A stretch of 64,000 bases of DNA from Mesostigma viride (taxonomy: Eukaryota; Streptophyta; Mesostigmatophyceae; Mesostigmatales; Mesostigmataceae), in assembly GCA_009746045.1 (NCBI GenBank), contig RPFO01001400.1, positions 60,001-124,000 on the forward strand. Reading direction: 5' to 3'. Within the stretch, counting starts at the first letter, position 1. Each line of letters begins with the position of its first letter. Made by a program: the position numbers and the translations under genes. Shown piece after piece: positions 34,401 through 45,069 of this stretch. A model generated the notes under the pieces. It was not told the origin of the DNA and ran no database searches. It saw only the letters and a program-made list of their open reading frames with translations.

Positions 34401-37400
34401 GCTGTCCTGTCCCCTACCCGGCTGTCCTGCCCACTAGCCGGCTGTCCTGCCCCCTACCCGGCTGTCCTGTCCCCTACCCGGCTGTCCTGTCCCCTAGCCG
34501 GCTGTCCTGCCCCTACCCGGCTGTCCTGTCCCCTACCCGGCTGTCCTGTCCCCTACCCGGCTGTCCTGTCCCCTACCCAGCTGTCCTGTCCCCTACCCGG
34601 CTGTCCTGTCCCCTACCCGGCTGTCCTGTCCCCTACCCGGCTGTCCTGTCCCCTACCCGGCTGTCCTGTCCCCTACCCGGCTGTCCTGTCCCCTACCCGG
34701 CTGTCCTGCCCCTACCCGGCTGTCCTGCCCCCTAGCCGGCTGTCCTGCCCCCTACCCGGCTGTCCTGCCCCTACCCAGCTGTCCTGTCCCCTACCCGGCT
34801 GTCCTGTCCCCTACCCGGCTGTCCTGCCCCCTACCCGGCTGTCCTGCCCCCTACCCGGCTGTCCTGCCCCCTACCTGGCTGTCCTGCCCCCTACCCGGCT
34901 GTCCTGTCCCCTACCCGGCTGTCCTGTCCCCTAGCCGGCTGTCCTGCCCCCTACCCGGCTGTCCTGTCCCCTACCCGGCTGTCCTGCCCCCTACCCGGCT
35001 GTCCTGCCCCCTACCCGGCTGTCCTGCCCCCTACCCGGCTGTCCTGTCCCCTACCCGGCTGTCCTGCCCCCTACCCGGCTGTCCTGTCCCCTACCCGGCT
35101 GTCCTGTCCCCTACCCAGCTGTCCTGTCCCCTACCCGGCTGTCCTGTCCCCTACCCCGCTGTCCTGTCCCCTACCCGGCTGTCCTGCCCCCTACCCGGCT
35201 GTCCTGCCCCCTACCCGGCTGTCCTGCCCCCTACCCGGCTGTCCTGTCCCCTGGCCGGCTGTCCTGTCCCCTACCCGGCTGTCCTGCCCCCTACCCGGCT
35301 GTCCTGTCCCCTACCCAGCTGTCCTGTCCCCTACCCGGCTGTCCTGCCCCTAGCCGGCTGTCCTGTCCCCTACCCGGCTGTCCTGTCCCCTACCCGGCTG
35401 TCCTGTCCCCTACCCGGCTGTCCTGTCCCCTACCCGGCTGTCCTGCCCCCTACCCGGCTGTCCTGCCCCCTACCCGGCTGTCCTGTCCCCTACCCGGCTG
35501 TCCTGTCCCCTACCCGGCTGTCCTGTCCCCTACCCGGCTGTCCTGTCCCCTACCCGGCTGTCCTGTCCCCTAGCCGGCTGTCCTGCCCCCTAGCCGGCTG
35601 TCCTGTCCCCTACCCGGCTGTCCTGCCCCCTACCCGGCTGTCCTGCCCCCTACCCGGCTGTCCTGCCCCCTACCCGGCTGTCCTGGCCCCTACCCGGCTG
35701 TCCTGTCCCCTGGCCGGCTGTCCTGGCCCCTACCCGGCTGTCCTGTCCCCTGGCCGGCTGTCCTGTCCCCTACCCGGCTGTCCTGTCCCCTACCCGGCTG
35801 TCCTGTCCCCTACCCGGCTGTCCTGTCCCCTACCCGGCTGTCCTGCCCCCTACCCGGCTGTCCTGCCCCCTACCCGGCTGTCCTGGCCCCTACCCGGCTG
35901 TCCTGCCCCCTACCCGGCTGTCCTGTCCCCTACCCGGCTGTCCTGCCCCCTACCCGGCTGTCCTGTCCCCTACCCGGCTGTCCTGTCCCCTACCCGGCTG
36001 TCCTGCCCCCTAGCCGGCTGTCCTGCCCCCTACCCGGCTGTCCTGCCCCCTACCCGGCTGTCCTGCCCCCTACCCAGCTGTCCTGTCCCCTACCCGGCTG
36101 TCCTGTCCCCTACCCGGCTGTCCTGTCCCCTGGCCGGCTGTCCTGCCCCCTAGCCGGCTGTCCTGTCCCCTACCCGGCTGTCCTGTCCCCTACCCGGCTG
36201 TCCTGCCCCCTACCCGGCTGTCCTGCCCCCTACCCGGCTGTCCTGTCCCCTACCCGGCTGTCCTGCCCCTACCCGGCTGTCCTGCCCCCTACCCAGCTGT
36301 CCTGCCCCCTACCCGGCTGTCCTGTCCCCTACCCGGCTGTCCTGTCCCCTACCCGGCTGTCCTGTCCCCTACCCGGCTGTCCTGCCCCCTACCCGGCTGT
36401 CCTGTCCCCTACCCGGCTGTCCTGCCCCCTAGCCGGCTGTCCTGCCTCCTACCCGGCTGTCCTGTCCCCTACCCGGCTGTCCTGTCCCCTAGCCGGCTGT
36501 CCTGCCCCTAGCCGGCTGTCCTGTCCCCTAGCCGGCTGTCCTGCCCCCTACCCGGCTGTCCTGCCCCCTAGCCGGCTGTCCTGCCCCCTACCCGGCTGTC
36601 CTGCCCCCTAGCCGGCTGTCCTGTCCCCTACCCGGCTGTCCTGTCCCCTAGCCGGCTGTCCTGCCCCCTAGCCGGCTGTCCTGCCCCCTACCCGGTTGTC
36701 CTGTCCCCTACCCGGCTGTCCTGTCCCCTAGCCGGCTGTCCTGCCCCCTAGCCGGCTGTCCTGTCCCCTAGCCGGCTGTCCTGCCCCCTACCCGGCTGTC
36801 CTGCCCCCTAGCCGGCTGTCCTGCCCCCTACCCGGCTGTCCTGCCCCCTAGCCGGCTGTCCTGTCCCCTACCCGGCTGTCCTGTCCCCTACCCGGCTGTC
36901 CTGCCCCCTAGCCGGCTGTCCTGCCCCCTACCCGGCTGTCCTGTCCCCTAGCCGGCTGTCCTGTCCCCTACCCGGCTGTCCTGCCCCCTACCCGGCTGTC
37001 CTGTCCCCTACCCGGCTGTCCTGCCCCCTACCCGGCTGTCCTGTCCCCTACCCGGCTGTCCTGTCCCCTACCCGGCTGTCCTGTCCCCTACCCGGCTGTC
37101 CTGTCCCCTACCCGGCTGTCCTGCCCCCTACCCGGCTGTCCTGCCCCCTACCCGGCTGTCCTGTCCCCTACCCGGCTGTCCTGTCCCCTACCCGGCTGTC
37201 CTGCCCCCTAGCCGGCTGTCCTGTCCCCTAGCCGGCTGTCCTGCCCCCTACCCGGCTGTCCTGCCCCCTAGCCGGCTGTCCTGCCCCCTACCCGGCTGTC
37301 CTGCCCCCTAGCCGGCTGTCCTGTCCCCTACCCGGCTGTCCTGTCCCCTACCCGGCTGTCCTGCCCCTAGGCGGCTGTCCTGCCCCCTACCCGGCTGTCC

Positions 37401-40400
37401 TGTCCCCTACCCGGCTGTCCTGTCCCCTACCCGGCTGTCCTGTCCCCTACCCGGCTGTCCTGCCCCCTACCCGGCTGTCCTGCCCCCTACCCGGCTGTCC
37501 TGCCCCCTACCCGGCTGTCCTGTCCCCTAGCCGGCTGTCCTGTCCCCTACCCGGCTGTCCTGCCCCCTACCCGGCTGTCCTGTCCCCTACCCGGCTGTCC
37601 TGTCCCCTACCCGGCTGTCCTGCCCACTAGCCGGCTGTCCTGCCCCCTACCCGGCTGTCCTGTCCCCTACCCGGCTGTCCTGTCCCCTAGCCGGCTGTCC
37701 TGCCCCCTACCCGGCTGTCCTGTCCCCTACCCGGCTGTCCTGTCCCCTACCCGGCTGTCCTGTCCCCTACCCAGCTGTCCTGTCCCCTACCCGGCTGTCC
37801 TGTCCCCTACCCGGCTGTCCTGTCCCCTACCCGGCTGTCCTGTCCCCTACCCGGCTGTCCTGTCCCCTACCCGGCTGTCCTGTCCCCTACCCGGCTGTCC
37901 TGCCCCCTACCCGGCTGTCCTGCCCCCTAGCCGGCTGTCCTGCCCCCTACCCGGCTGTCCTGCCCCCTACCCAGCTGTCCTGTCCCCTACCCGGCTGTCC
38001 TGTCCCCTACCCGGCTGTCCTGCCCCCTACCCGGCTGTCCTGCCCCCTACCCGGCTGTCCTGCCCCCTACCTGGCTGTCCTGCCCCCTACCCGGCTGTCC
38101 TGTCCCCTACCCGGCTGTCCTGTCCCCTAGCCGGCTGTCCTGCCCCCTACCCGGCTGTCCTGTCCCCTACCCGGCTGTCCTGCCCCCTACCCGGCTGTCC
38201 TGCCCCCTACCCGGCTGTCCTGCCCCCTACCCGGCTGTCCTGTCCCCTACCCGGCTGTCCTGCCCCTACCCGGCTGTCCTGTCCCCTACCCGGCTGTCCT
38301 GTCCCCTACCCAGCTGTCCTGTCCCCTACCCGGCTGTCCTGTCCCCTACCCCGCTGTCCTGTCCCCTACCCGGCTGTCCTGCCCCCTACCCGGCTGTCCT
38401 GCCCCTACCCGGCTGTCCTGCCCCCTACCCGGCTGTCCTGTCCCCTGGCCGGCTGTCCTGTCCCCTACCCGGCTGTCCTGCCCCCTACCCGGCTGTCCTG
38501 TCCCCTACCCAGCTGTCCTGTCCCCTACCCGGCTGTCCTGCCCCCTAGCCGGCTGTCCTGTCCCCTACCCGGCTGTCCTGTCCCCTACCCGGCTGTCCTG
38601 TCCCCTACCCGGCTGTCCTGTCCCCTACCCGGCTGTCCTGCCCCCTACCCGGCTGTCCTGCCCCCTACCCGGCTGTCCTGTCCCCTACCCGGCTGTCCTG
38701 TCCCCTACCCGGCTGTCCTGTCCCCTACCCGGCTGTCCTGTCCCCTACCCGGCTGTCCTGTCCCCTAGCCGGCTGTCCTGCCCCCTAGCCGGCTGTCCTG
38801 TCCCCTACCCGGCTGTCCTGCCCCCTACCCGGCTGTCCTGCCCCCTACCCGGCTGTCCTGCCCCCTACCCGGCTGTCCTGGCCCCTACCCGGCTGTCCTG
38901 TCCCCTGGCCGGCTGTCCTGGCCCCTACCCGGCTGTCCTGTCCCCTGGCCGGCTGTCCTGTCCCCTACCCGGCTGTCCTGTCCCCTACCCGGCTGTCCTG
39001 TCCCCTACCCGGCTGTCCTGTCCCCTACCCGGCTGTCCTGCCCCCTACCCGGCTGTCCTGCCCCCTACCCGGCTGTCCTGGCCCCTACCCGGCTGTCCTG
39101 CCCCCTACCCGGCTGTCCTGTCCCCTACCCGGCTGTCCTGCCCCCTACCCGGCTGTCCTGTCCCCTACCCGGCTGTCCTGTCCCCTACCCGGCTGTCCTG
39201 CCCCCTAGCCGGCTGTCCTGCCCCCTACCCGGCTGTCCTGCCCCCTACCCGGCTGTCCTGCCCCCTACCCAGCTGTCCTGTCCCCTACCCGGCTGTCCTG
39301 TCCCCTACCCGGCTGTCCTGTCCCCTGGCCGGCTGTCCTGCCCCCTAGCCGGCTGTCCTGTCCCCTACCCGGCTGTCCTGTCCCCTACCCGGCTGTCCTG
39401 CCCCCTACCCGGCTGTCCTGCCCCCTACCCGGCTGTCCTGTCCCCTACCCGGCTGTCCTGCCCCCTACCCGGCTGTCCTGCCCCCTACCCGGCTGTCCTG
39501 CCCCCTACCCGGCTGTCCTGTCCCCTACCCGGCTGTCCTGTCCCCTACCCGGCTGTCCTGTCCCCTACCCGGCTGTCCTGCCCCCTACCCGGCTGTCCTG
39601 TCCCCTACCCGGCTGTCCTGCCCCCTAGCCGGCTGTCCTGCCTCCTACCCGGCTGTCCTGTCCCCTACCCGGCTGTCCTGTCCCCTAGCCGGCTGTCCTG
39701 CCCCCTAGCCGGCTGTCCTGTCCCCTAGCCGGCTGTCCTGCCCCCTACCCGGCTGTCCTGCCCCCTAGCCGGCTGTCCTGCCCCCTACCCGGCTGTCCTG
39801 CCCCCTAGCCGGCTGTCCTGTCCCCTACCCGGCTGTCCTGTCCCCTAGCCGGCTGTCCTGCCCCCTAGCCGGCTGTCCTGCCCCCTACCCGGTTGTCCTG
39901 TCCCCTACCCGGCTGTCCTGTCCCCTAGCCGGCTGTCCTGCCCCCTAGCCGGCTGTCCTGTCCCCTAGCCGGCTGTCCTGCCCCCTACCCGGCTGTCCTG
40001 CCCCCTAGCCGGCTGTCCTGCCCCCTACCCGGCTGTCCTGCCCCCTAGCCGGCTGTCCTGTCCCCTACCCGGCTGTCCTGTCCCCTACCCGGCTGTCCTG
40101 CCCCCTAGCCGGCTGTCCTGCCCCCTACCCGGCTGTCCTGTCCCCTAGCCGGCTGTCCTGTCCCCTACCCGGCTGTCCTGCCCCCTACCCGGCTGTCCTG
40201 TCCCCTACCCGGCTGTCCTGCCCCCTACCCGGCTGTCCTGTCCCCTACCCGGCTGTCCTGTCCCCTACCCGGCTGTCCTGCCCCCTACCCGGCTGTCCTG
40301 CCCCCTACCCGGCTGTCCTGGCCCCTACCCGGCTGTCCTGCCCCTACCCGGCTGTCCTGCCCCCTACCCGGCTGTCCTGCCCCCTACCCAGCTGCCCTGC

Positions 40401-42873
40401 CCCCTACCCGGCTGTCCTGCCCCCTAGCCGGCTGTCCTGTCCCCTACCCGGCTGTCCTGTCCCCTACCCGGCTGTCCTGCCCCCTACCCGGCTGTCCTGC
40501 CCTGCCGCTACTCGCCAGTGCTACAGCTCCACAAGGCCAGCGTTTCAACCAGTTGATGAGATGATCCCCGGGCGCCCATGCATTTCAGATGCATGATTCT
40601 GCAGCTGCGCGCATGCACGTGCGGCGCTGCCTTGTGCATGTGCCTCGCGCGCCCGCCTTGTGCATGTGCCTCCGGCGCCCGCCTTGTGCATGTGCCTCGC
40701 GCGCCCGCCTTGTGCATGTGCCTCGTGCGCCCGCCTTTTGCATCCAGCGTCGCGGCCCACCTTCTTGTTGCGGGAGAGACGCAGGTTGAGGATGGTCCCA
40801 AACTGGGAGAAGAAGCCTTCGCATGGGGAAGGGGTGGTGGTGGGGGGGGAGGAGGCCCAGGGCCACATGAAGGGGGGGGAGACAAGGGCGGGGGCGCCAC
40901 AAGGTGTAAGGATGAGAGCAAGCACAAAAAGAGATTATGATACTCAAGGCGGTGCGAGCCAGCAACGAGGGCCGTGCAAGCAAAGAGGCAGGTGCGGGCT
41001 GCAGGTATACACGCACTTGCAGGCACGCTATTTACGACTGTGATCTTATATGCACCTGCAGGCATCTTATCAGCCACCGTGCTCTTACTAGCTACAGTAC
41101 CAGCTACAGTACCAGCTACAGGAGCAGCTACAGGACCAGATACAGCACCAGCTATAGTGGTTTCCGGGAACCGCTGTACACTTATACCTGGCGGTGCGCC
41201 GCCCTTCCCCGTCCCCTCACACCCACGCCTGGGGCACGAGTGCGGCAACGCTGGCCCCTCACCTCCCATCACCACCGAGTGCAGCACCCGCACCACCCCA
41301 CCCCTGCCCCATCACCTCCCATCACCACCGAGTGCAGCAGCCGCACCACCCCACCCCTGCCCCCTCACCTCTCATCTGCTCTTCGTAGAAGCCGTGTGGG
41401 ATGCGCCCCACATACACCACGCGTGCACGCTCCACTTTGCCGCTGCCCTTGCCCTTGCCCACGGCCGCGCCCCCCCCCTCGGCCTTGCCCTTGCCTGCCC
41501 CCTTGCCCTTGCCCTTTTTGTCGCCGCTCGACTTCTCAAGGGGGGGCAGCTTCTCCGCATCATCAGCCGCATCGTTCAACATCTCCTCCTGGTTGGGGAA
41601 ACGGGGCAAGCATCGGGTCAAGAGGGTTGATGGATTACGCAGTACAGCTCTTAAACCATTAGCCCCATTCTGCAAACCAGGGGGACCTAATGACCCAACT
41701 AGCCGGACAAGAACTTTCAGAAGGGGAGGGCCCTTCCTGCTAACCCAGGCCCACTACATAGATAAAAAATGCAGGTTCAAGCCAGCAAGTTGAAAGGGCG
41801 GGCGGGGGGAGGGACTACTGTCCCCTTCCGTCTTGGCATTACGATGAGCAACCCCCTCGAACTTGGAACAGGGAACTATTTCGACCATTGAACAAGCAGG
41901 CAGGCAGCGGAGTAGCAGGCAGGCAGGTGGGCGCGCAGCCGGGAAGGCAGGGAGAGGGAGGGAGGGAGGGAGGGAGGGAGGGGGGTTGCAAAAGGTACAA
42001 CTGTACCCAAGCCAACGGCTGTGCTTGGGTTTGACATGGCGCCAAGGAGTGGGAAGAAGAGGGCAGGTTCAGAGGAAATGTGAGCCTAGAGCTGGGCAAA
42101 GCGACTCAAGGGGTCGCCCTATTGAGGCCTCGTCTAATGGTCATGGTTACTATCACAGTCACTATCATGCTTACTGTAATGGTCATTATCAGACGAGGGG
42201 TAGCCCTCGCGAAGCCTAGGCAAGGGAGGTCATCCAGGCACAGTTTGGTCTGGCATCTGCGTGTGAGTAATTGCCTCCCTCTTATCCCGAAAAGAATGTG
42301 ACCTCGTAGCGACCCACATTCATGCCGTTGCAACCATTACTTCAATGAACCGCAATCTGCTGAGCTGTTGCACAGCATAGGTAGACGTCCTTCGCTGATC
42401 CGGTTCATGGAAATGCGTAATTCTCGCCTTGGACCCTTGCTGCAAACGCAGGCGTCCCCGTGACTGTTGAAAGCAATTCTCATGTCTTATTCCTGCGGGG
42501 ATATAACCTAATAACAGCCTTCAATAAGAATCCCTAGGTTGCTGACCTCCTCCAACGGAATCACGTCTCCTAGCTCCTCTTGCGCGCGAAGACGCTTGCT
42601 CCGCCTAGGCCCTTCCTCCGCATTTCCCTCATCTTTGGCTGCGGCACCATGCTGCCTGTCCTCGGTCGATGGCGGAACCAAGTCCGCTGGGTTCGGCTCC
42701 ACATCTGCACCAATGAGGGGAAATTGTTTTAGAATGAGAACTCGCACAATCTCTAAGTTAGTTCTGCTGCCAAATATTGACAACCTCGAATCGGGCAGCC
42801 AGTCACTTGGAAAAGATCCAGTTACATAAGGATCCGCACCTGTATAACGACGGCCCTTGCCAACTTTCCCCAT
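22473..42873 (-). CDS. NIFK: NIFK/Nop15-like nucleolar RRM protein (nine exons, complete)
   Basis: Minus-strand exons in order: 42873-42840 (ATG), 42704-42547, 41588-41369, 40816-40761, 26334-26287, 25749-25652, 25059-24990, 23482-23372, 22526-22473 (TGA). Phases agree throughout, giving 282 residues against 293 in human NIFK. The N-terminus is acidic then Lys/Gly-rich (GKGKGAGKGK). The RRM follows: RNP2 in VVYVGRIPHGFYEEQM, then GFFSQFGTILNLRLSRNKK, RNP1 in SKHYAFIEFENPD, then MNNYLMFSKMLQVRLVPPSQ with VHPRLF. The family signature GDKKRRKRMAAAGIEYEF precedes a basic tail KHTKFSAAE. Members bind pre-rRNA/pre-60S particles in the nucleolus; vertebrate NIFK also binds Ki-67. The last exon is inferred from phase and its basic, plausible C-terminus. 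Intron 4 (26335-40760) is 14.4 kb. Confidence 0.93.
22920..23396. repeat. 61-bp tandem array derived from the 3' edge and donor of NIFK exon 8
   Basis: Seven copies of a 61-bp unit (ACATCCCTC landmarks at about 22940, 23006, 23067, 23128, 23189, 23250 and 23311) are in register with the real exon end, whose equivalent ATCCCTC is at about 23374. On the sense strand each unit reads like GAGTTCGAGGGATRY then GTGAGTTTGTGG, that is, the last codons of the exon plus its GTGAGT donor and 30 or so intron bases. The array fills the start of intron 8 and none of the copies is needed for the protein. Confidence 0.9.
24121..24989 (-). repeat. 22-bp repeats of the donor region of NIFK exon 7, split by a transposon
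   Basis: On the sense (minus) strand the donor GTGAGTGAATGGTCGCTGATTA (about 24968-24989) is followed, on the other side of the element at 24177-24967, by GTGAGTGAATGGTCACGGAT and GTGAGTTCGTGGTCGCTGGT (24121-24170). Without the insertion these would be three contiguous units of about 22 bp, each starting with a GTGAGT donor. Confidence 0.8.
24177..24967. mobile_element. Non-autonomous DNA element with 14-bp terminal inverted repeats
   Basis: The ends GAGGGGGGCCATCC (24177-24190) and GGATGTCCCCCCTC (24954-24967) are inverted repeats with one mismatch, flanked by the direct repeat TAATCA (24171-24176 and 24968-24973). Subterminal GAGTGCAC/GAGCGCAC motifs recur near both ends. At 791 bp with no conserved protein, it is a MITE-like element. 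The superfamily is not clear from the ends. It interrupts intron 7 of the NIFK-like gene. Confidence 0.7.
25332..25425. repeat. 11-bp tandem repeat (GGGCCAAGCAT) in NIFK intron 6
   Basis: Eight consecutive copies of GGGCCAAGCAT lie in intron 25060-25651. No other feature is seen in that intron. Confidence 0.95.
26148..26205 (-). repeat. Degenerate copy of NIFK exon 5 with its donor
   Basis: The plus-strand text ATCAACTCACATCGGGGTAG, continuing to GAGCGCTTCGCA, aligns along about 50 bp with the true exon and donor at 26278-26327 (ATCACTCACGTCCGGGTTCT, continuing to TAGTGCTTCGAG). Landmarks in the same order are CTCAC (the complement of the GTGAG donor), TC.GGGT, TCAA, AAA and GCTTCG. It lies 128 bp downstream of the exon in the transcript direction. 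Confidence 0.75.
27005..27148. repeat. Seven copies of a 20-bp repeat next to the giant array
   Basis: Units of TTTGCAGCGGCCACTTGTAC run just before the giant 20-bp minisatellite. Its period is also 20 bp but the sequence differs, so it is a separate array or an extinct founder. Confidence 0.9.
27165..40505. repeat. Giant 20-bp minisatellite (about 665 copies, 13.3 kb) in intron 4 of the NIFK-like gene
   Basis: Near-perfect copies of CCGGCTGTCCTGTCCCCTAC, with common variants (GCCCCCTAC, CCCCTAGCC, CCCCTGGCC) and frequent 19-bp units. Rare variants reveal long segmental duplications: ACCTGGCTG at about 33185, 34875 and 38070; TACCCCGCTG at about 33470, 35155 and 38350; CCTCCTACC at about 36450 and 39650; CCGGTTGTCC at about 36693 and 39893. 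The offsets are about 1.69 kb and 3.2 kb. On the transcribed strand the unit is G-rich (GGGTAGGGGACAGGACAGCC), so the pre-mRNA could form G-quadruplexes. Open frames through it (up to 477 codons) are artefacts of the repeat. Confidence 0.97.
40627..40760. repeat. 26-bp tandem repeat in exact register with the donor of NIFK exon 4
   Basis: Units begin at 40631, 40657, 40683, 40709 and 40735 with CTTGTGCATG or CTTTTGCATC, and the next step of 26 lands on 40761, the last base of exon 4 (CTTCTTGTTG on the plus strand). On the sense strand the real junction AACAAGAAG|GTGGGCCGCG is followed by units reading CAAAAG or CACAAG then GCGGGCGC. The exon edge itself is the final unit of the array. Confidence 0.88.
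41090..41160. repeat. Short 12-bp CAGCTACAGTAC repeat in NIFK intron 3
   Basis: Five to six degenerate copies of CAGCTACAGTAC or variants lie in intron 40817-41368. The rest of the intron is low-complexity, apart from the 53-bp array at its donor. Confidence 0.85.
41250..41368. repeat. 53-bp tandem copies of the donor region of NIFK exon 3
   Basis: On the sense strand the true junction GATGAGAG|GTGAGGGGGCAGGGGTGG is followed 53 and 106 bp later by GATGGGAG|GTGATGGGGCAG and GATGGGAG|GTGAGGGGCC (plus-strand landmarks TCACCTC at 41365, 41312 and 41259). Each unit includes the last bases of the exon, a GTGA donor and about 40 intron bases. Confidence 0.85.
41589..42546. other. NIFK intron 2, no gene recognised
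   Basis: Contains a (GGGA)n tract near 41945-41985 and a short inverted repeat (GCCTCGTCTAATGG near 42127 against CATTATCAGACGAGG near 42182). No protein or RNA gene is recognised. Confidence 0.5.
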
Positions 42874-43515
42874 GCTTGCTAGTCCGCCGCCGGGCAAAAC
42901 CTAGATGGCGGGAGGCAATCCCAATTCAACAAAACTTCCTAACAAAAAGCACGTATGAGGCAGGGAAACCTGAGGCAAACTCTCGAGCGATGCAATTACA
43001 CTGGGCAAAAATGTGACCTGGACCACGAAATCGCCCAATTTATGTTGTAGTCATAAAGCCAAATGCTTACGATACTCCGCCTAATGGCTGCCGGTCGGCA
43101 GCGTGCAGCTGGTCCGTCGCAACTCGCAAGCTTCTACTGTCTTGTGTTTGCTGGCAGCTGCCTCGATCCGGCCCCCTTCCGTCTCCTGCCTCTTCCAGGG
43201 TCCCCCACATGGTCAAACGACGCTACTGTACTTACGGTGTTAGCCGTACTGTGCAGTAGTGGCGCGAAACTGCGAAAGCCAAGGACGTCTCATCAATCTC
43301 AAGTGCATGACGGTGATGGCAACCCGAATGGTGACTTTCGGCACTTGAACAAAGAATCAGTCATACCCATATGCCTAGTGTACTTTCGTCCACCACAGCT
43401 GAGACTTAGGATACCGTAAACGAGGTGGTTAATGCGCTTGTTATTTTGCGGGACCTAGCTGCGAACAGTGGGCAGCGTGGTAGTACACCCTTTGTGAGCG
43501 CAGTTTACGGCGACG
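42874..43515. promoter_or_regulatory. Shared divergent promoter region between NIFK-like and SEM1
   Basis: The two start codons are 642 bp apart and face away from each other, so both promoters and 5' UTRs must lie here unless there are unseen 5' exons. No clear TATA box or named element was recognised. Position is the only support. Confidence 0.5.
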
Positions 43516-43913
43516 ATGGCCACTCCTGCCAAGTCCGCTGCAGTCGAGGAAAAACAGAAGACAGCTGATGCCGAGAAGGCTAAGCAAGAGGACCTTGACG
43601 TCCTAGAAGAGGACGACGAATTCGAGGAATTCGAGCAAGAAGGTGCGCTCTTCGGCAGTTTGAAGCACGCAAACTTGCACGCCAAACTTATACGTCGCGA
43701 TGTCTCAGTAATGTAACTTCAGCAGTCAGCGAAGCGCCGTTTGTGATGTTCAGTTTCTGATAGACCCCTTTTCTTGATTTTTTTTTTGCAGATTGGGGTG
43801 AGGATAAAGAAGATAAGGCTGAGACGGCTCAATGGGAGGATGACTGGGACGATGATGACGTCTCCGACGAATTCTCCAAGCAGTTGCGAGCGGAACTAGA
43901 GAAAAATCCCTAG
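43516..43913 (+). CDS. SEM1: 26S proteasome subunit SEM1/DSS1 (two exons, complete)
   Basis: Exon 1 is 43516-43642 and exon 2 is 43792-43913 (TAG), joined by a 149-bp GT-AG intron with a T-rich acceptor; the codon for Asp is split G|AT. The 82-residue product has the two acidic signatures of the family: LEEDDEFEEF near residues 32-41 and WEDDWDDDDVSDEFSKQLRA near the C-terminus, ending in ELEKNP. SEM1/DSS1 is a disordered acidic protein of the proteasome lid (next to Rpn3/Rpn7) that also partners BRCA2 and TREX-2/PCID2 in other eukaryotes. It is divergent from the NIFK-like gene and convergent with the next gene. Confidence 0.97.
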
Positions 43914-45069
43914 GCCTGGAGACTTCCCAACTAACCGTGTTCCACGCTCTTCGAGCGGACGTAGCCCTCATGTGGGTCTCGGCATCCGTCATGAGCCTGC
44001 ACAAAAGGTCGCGGAGGTCGTCGTGCTGCCAAGTGTGCCCTGGACGCCTGCTCGGGGCCAAGATGGCACCGGCATGACACGATAGTTAGTGCGTTCAATG
44101 ACCTTGATTATCGATATGGGAGCGTGCGCGGCTGGGAACCTTTCCTTTACCGCCTGCAGCTGGCCAAGAGCATACGGCTTTTGGCTTCACAGCAGCTCTG
44201 TGCTTTCGACTGGCACACCGCCTCTGCCTATCTGCTTATAGTCAGCCGATCGCCAGATGGATCGACCGCTCTGGTCATGATTTTCCGCTGTCTTGCGTCT
44301 GCCTTGGCAGCACAGCATGGCAAAAGGCACCCGCATGTGGTGTCCGAAGTTTGCCGATGTGTGGCATTCCGAGGATCAAGCTAAGTGAGGTGGAGTCAGT
44401 ATGCTGTATCCACCTGCAGGTTCCATCCATGTAAGCCTTGGACACTCCTGGATTTTCCAGGCATGATCCCGGTTTCGCTTGCCAGTGGCTCACCAGTGTG
44501 CTGCCAGGTATCTCATTGTTGCGAGTAGCTATCCACTGGCATGGTTTCAAACCCTAGTGGCGCGGTGCATGGGAGCTTCATTAACTGTAAAATCTTGCAA
44601 CTGTTCAAGGCAGCTTGCTTTGAAGATCATCAATAATGTTGATGCACTTGTATATCCACTTAAGCATGATGGTTTGATATTTGCATGTGATCAACGCTTT
44701 TTCTGTTCATGTACAAGCCCTCTGATATCGAAATTGTTGCTGATCTTCTTATGTGAAGTCCTTGAATGTGCCACAATGAAATGGCAACAAACAGTGCAAA
44801 GCATTCTTTCCCGCCTATTGCTTGTTGGATAGCTCATGCCTGTCGATCATTTTAAGGCAATGGCTTCCTTCCCCCCTAAGCTTACCCACAGGCAAGCTTA
44901 TGCTTAGTCCAACCAGTAGCTAGGCAGCCACGGTTTTGCCAGCTGTCCAGAGGAGGCAGACACATAGCCTAAACCAACATTCAAACCTAGCAGTTGGTTA
45001 TTTACATTCTGGTTGTCTCATTTATACATGTCACATGGAGTACGTAGCTAAACTTGCACGTGTGCTTTC
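43914..45069. other. Convergent intergenic region, 3' UTRs of SEM1 and BPNT1-like
   Basis: No gene is recognised. A plus-strand TGTAA at about 44586-44590 (AACTGTAAAATC) could be the SEM1 polyadenylation signal, though it is about 670 nt from the stop. Confidence 0.45.
45002..45006 (-). terminator. Candidate TGTAA polyadenylation signal of the BPNT1-like gene
   Basis: The complement of TTACA at 45002-45006 gives TGTAA on the minus strand, 64 nt past the stop codon at 45070-45072. TGTAA is the usual green algal polyadenylation signal. Confidence 0.6.
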
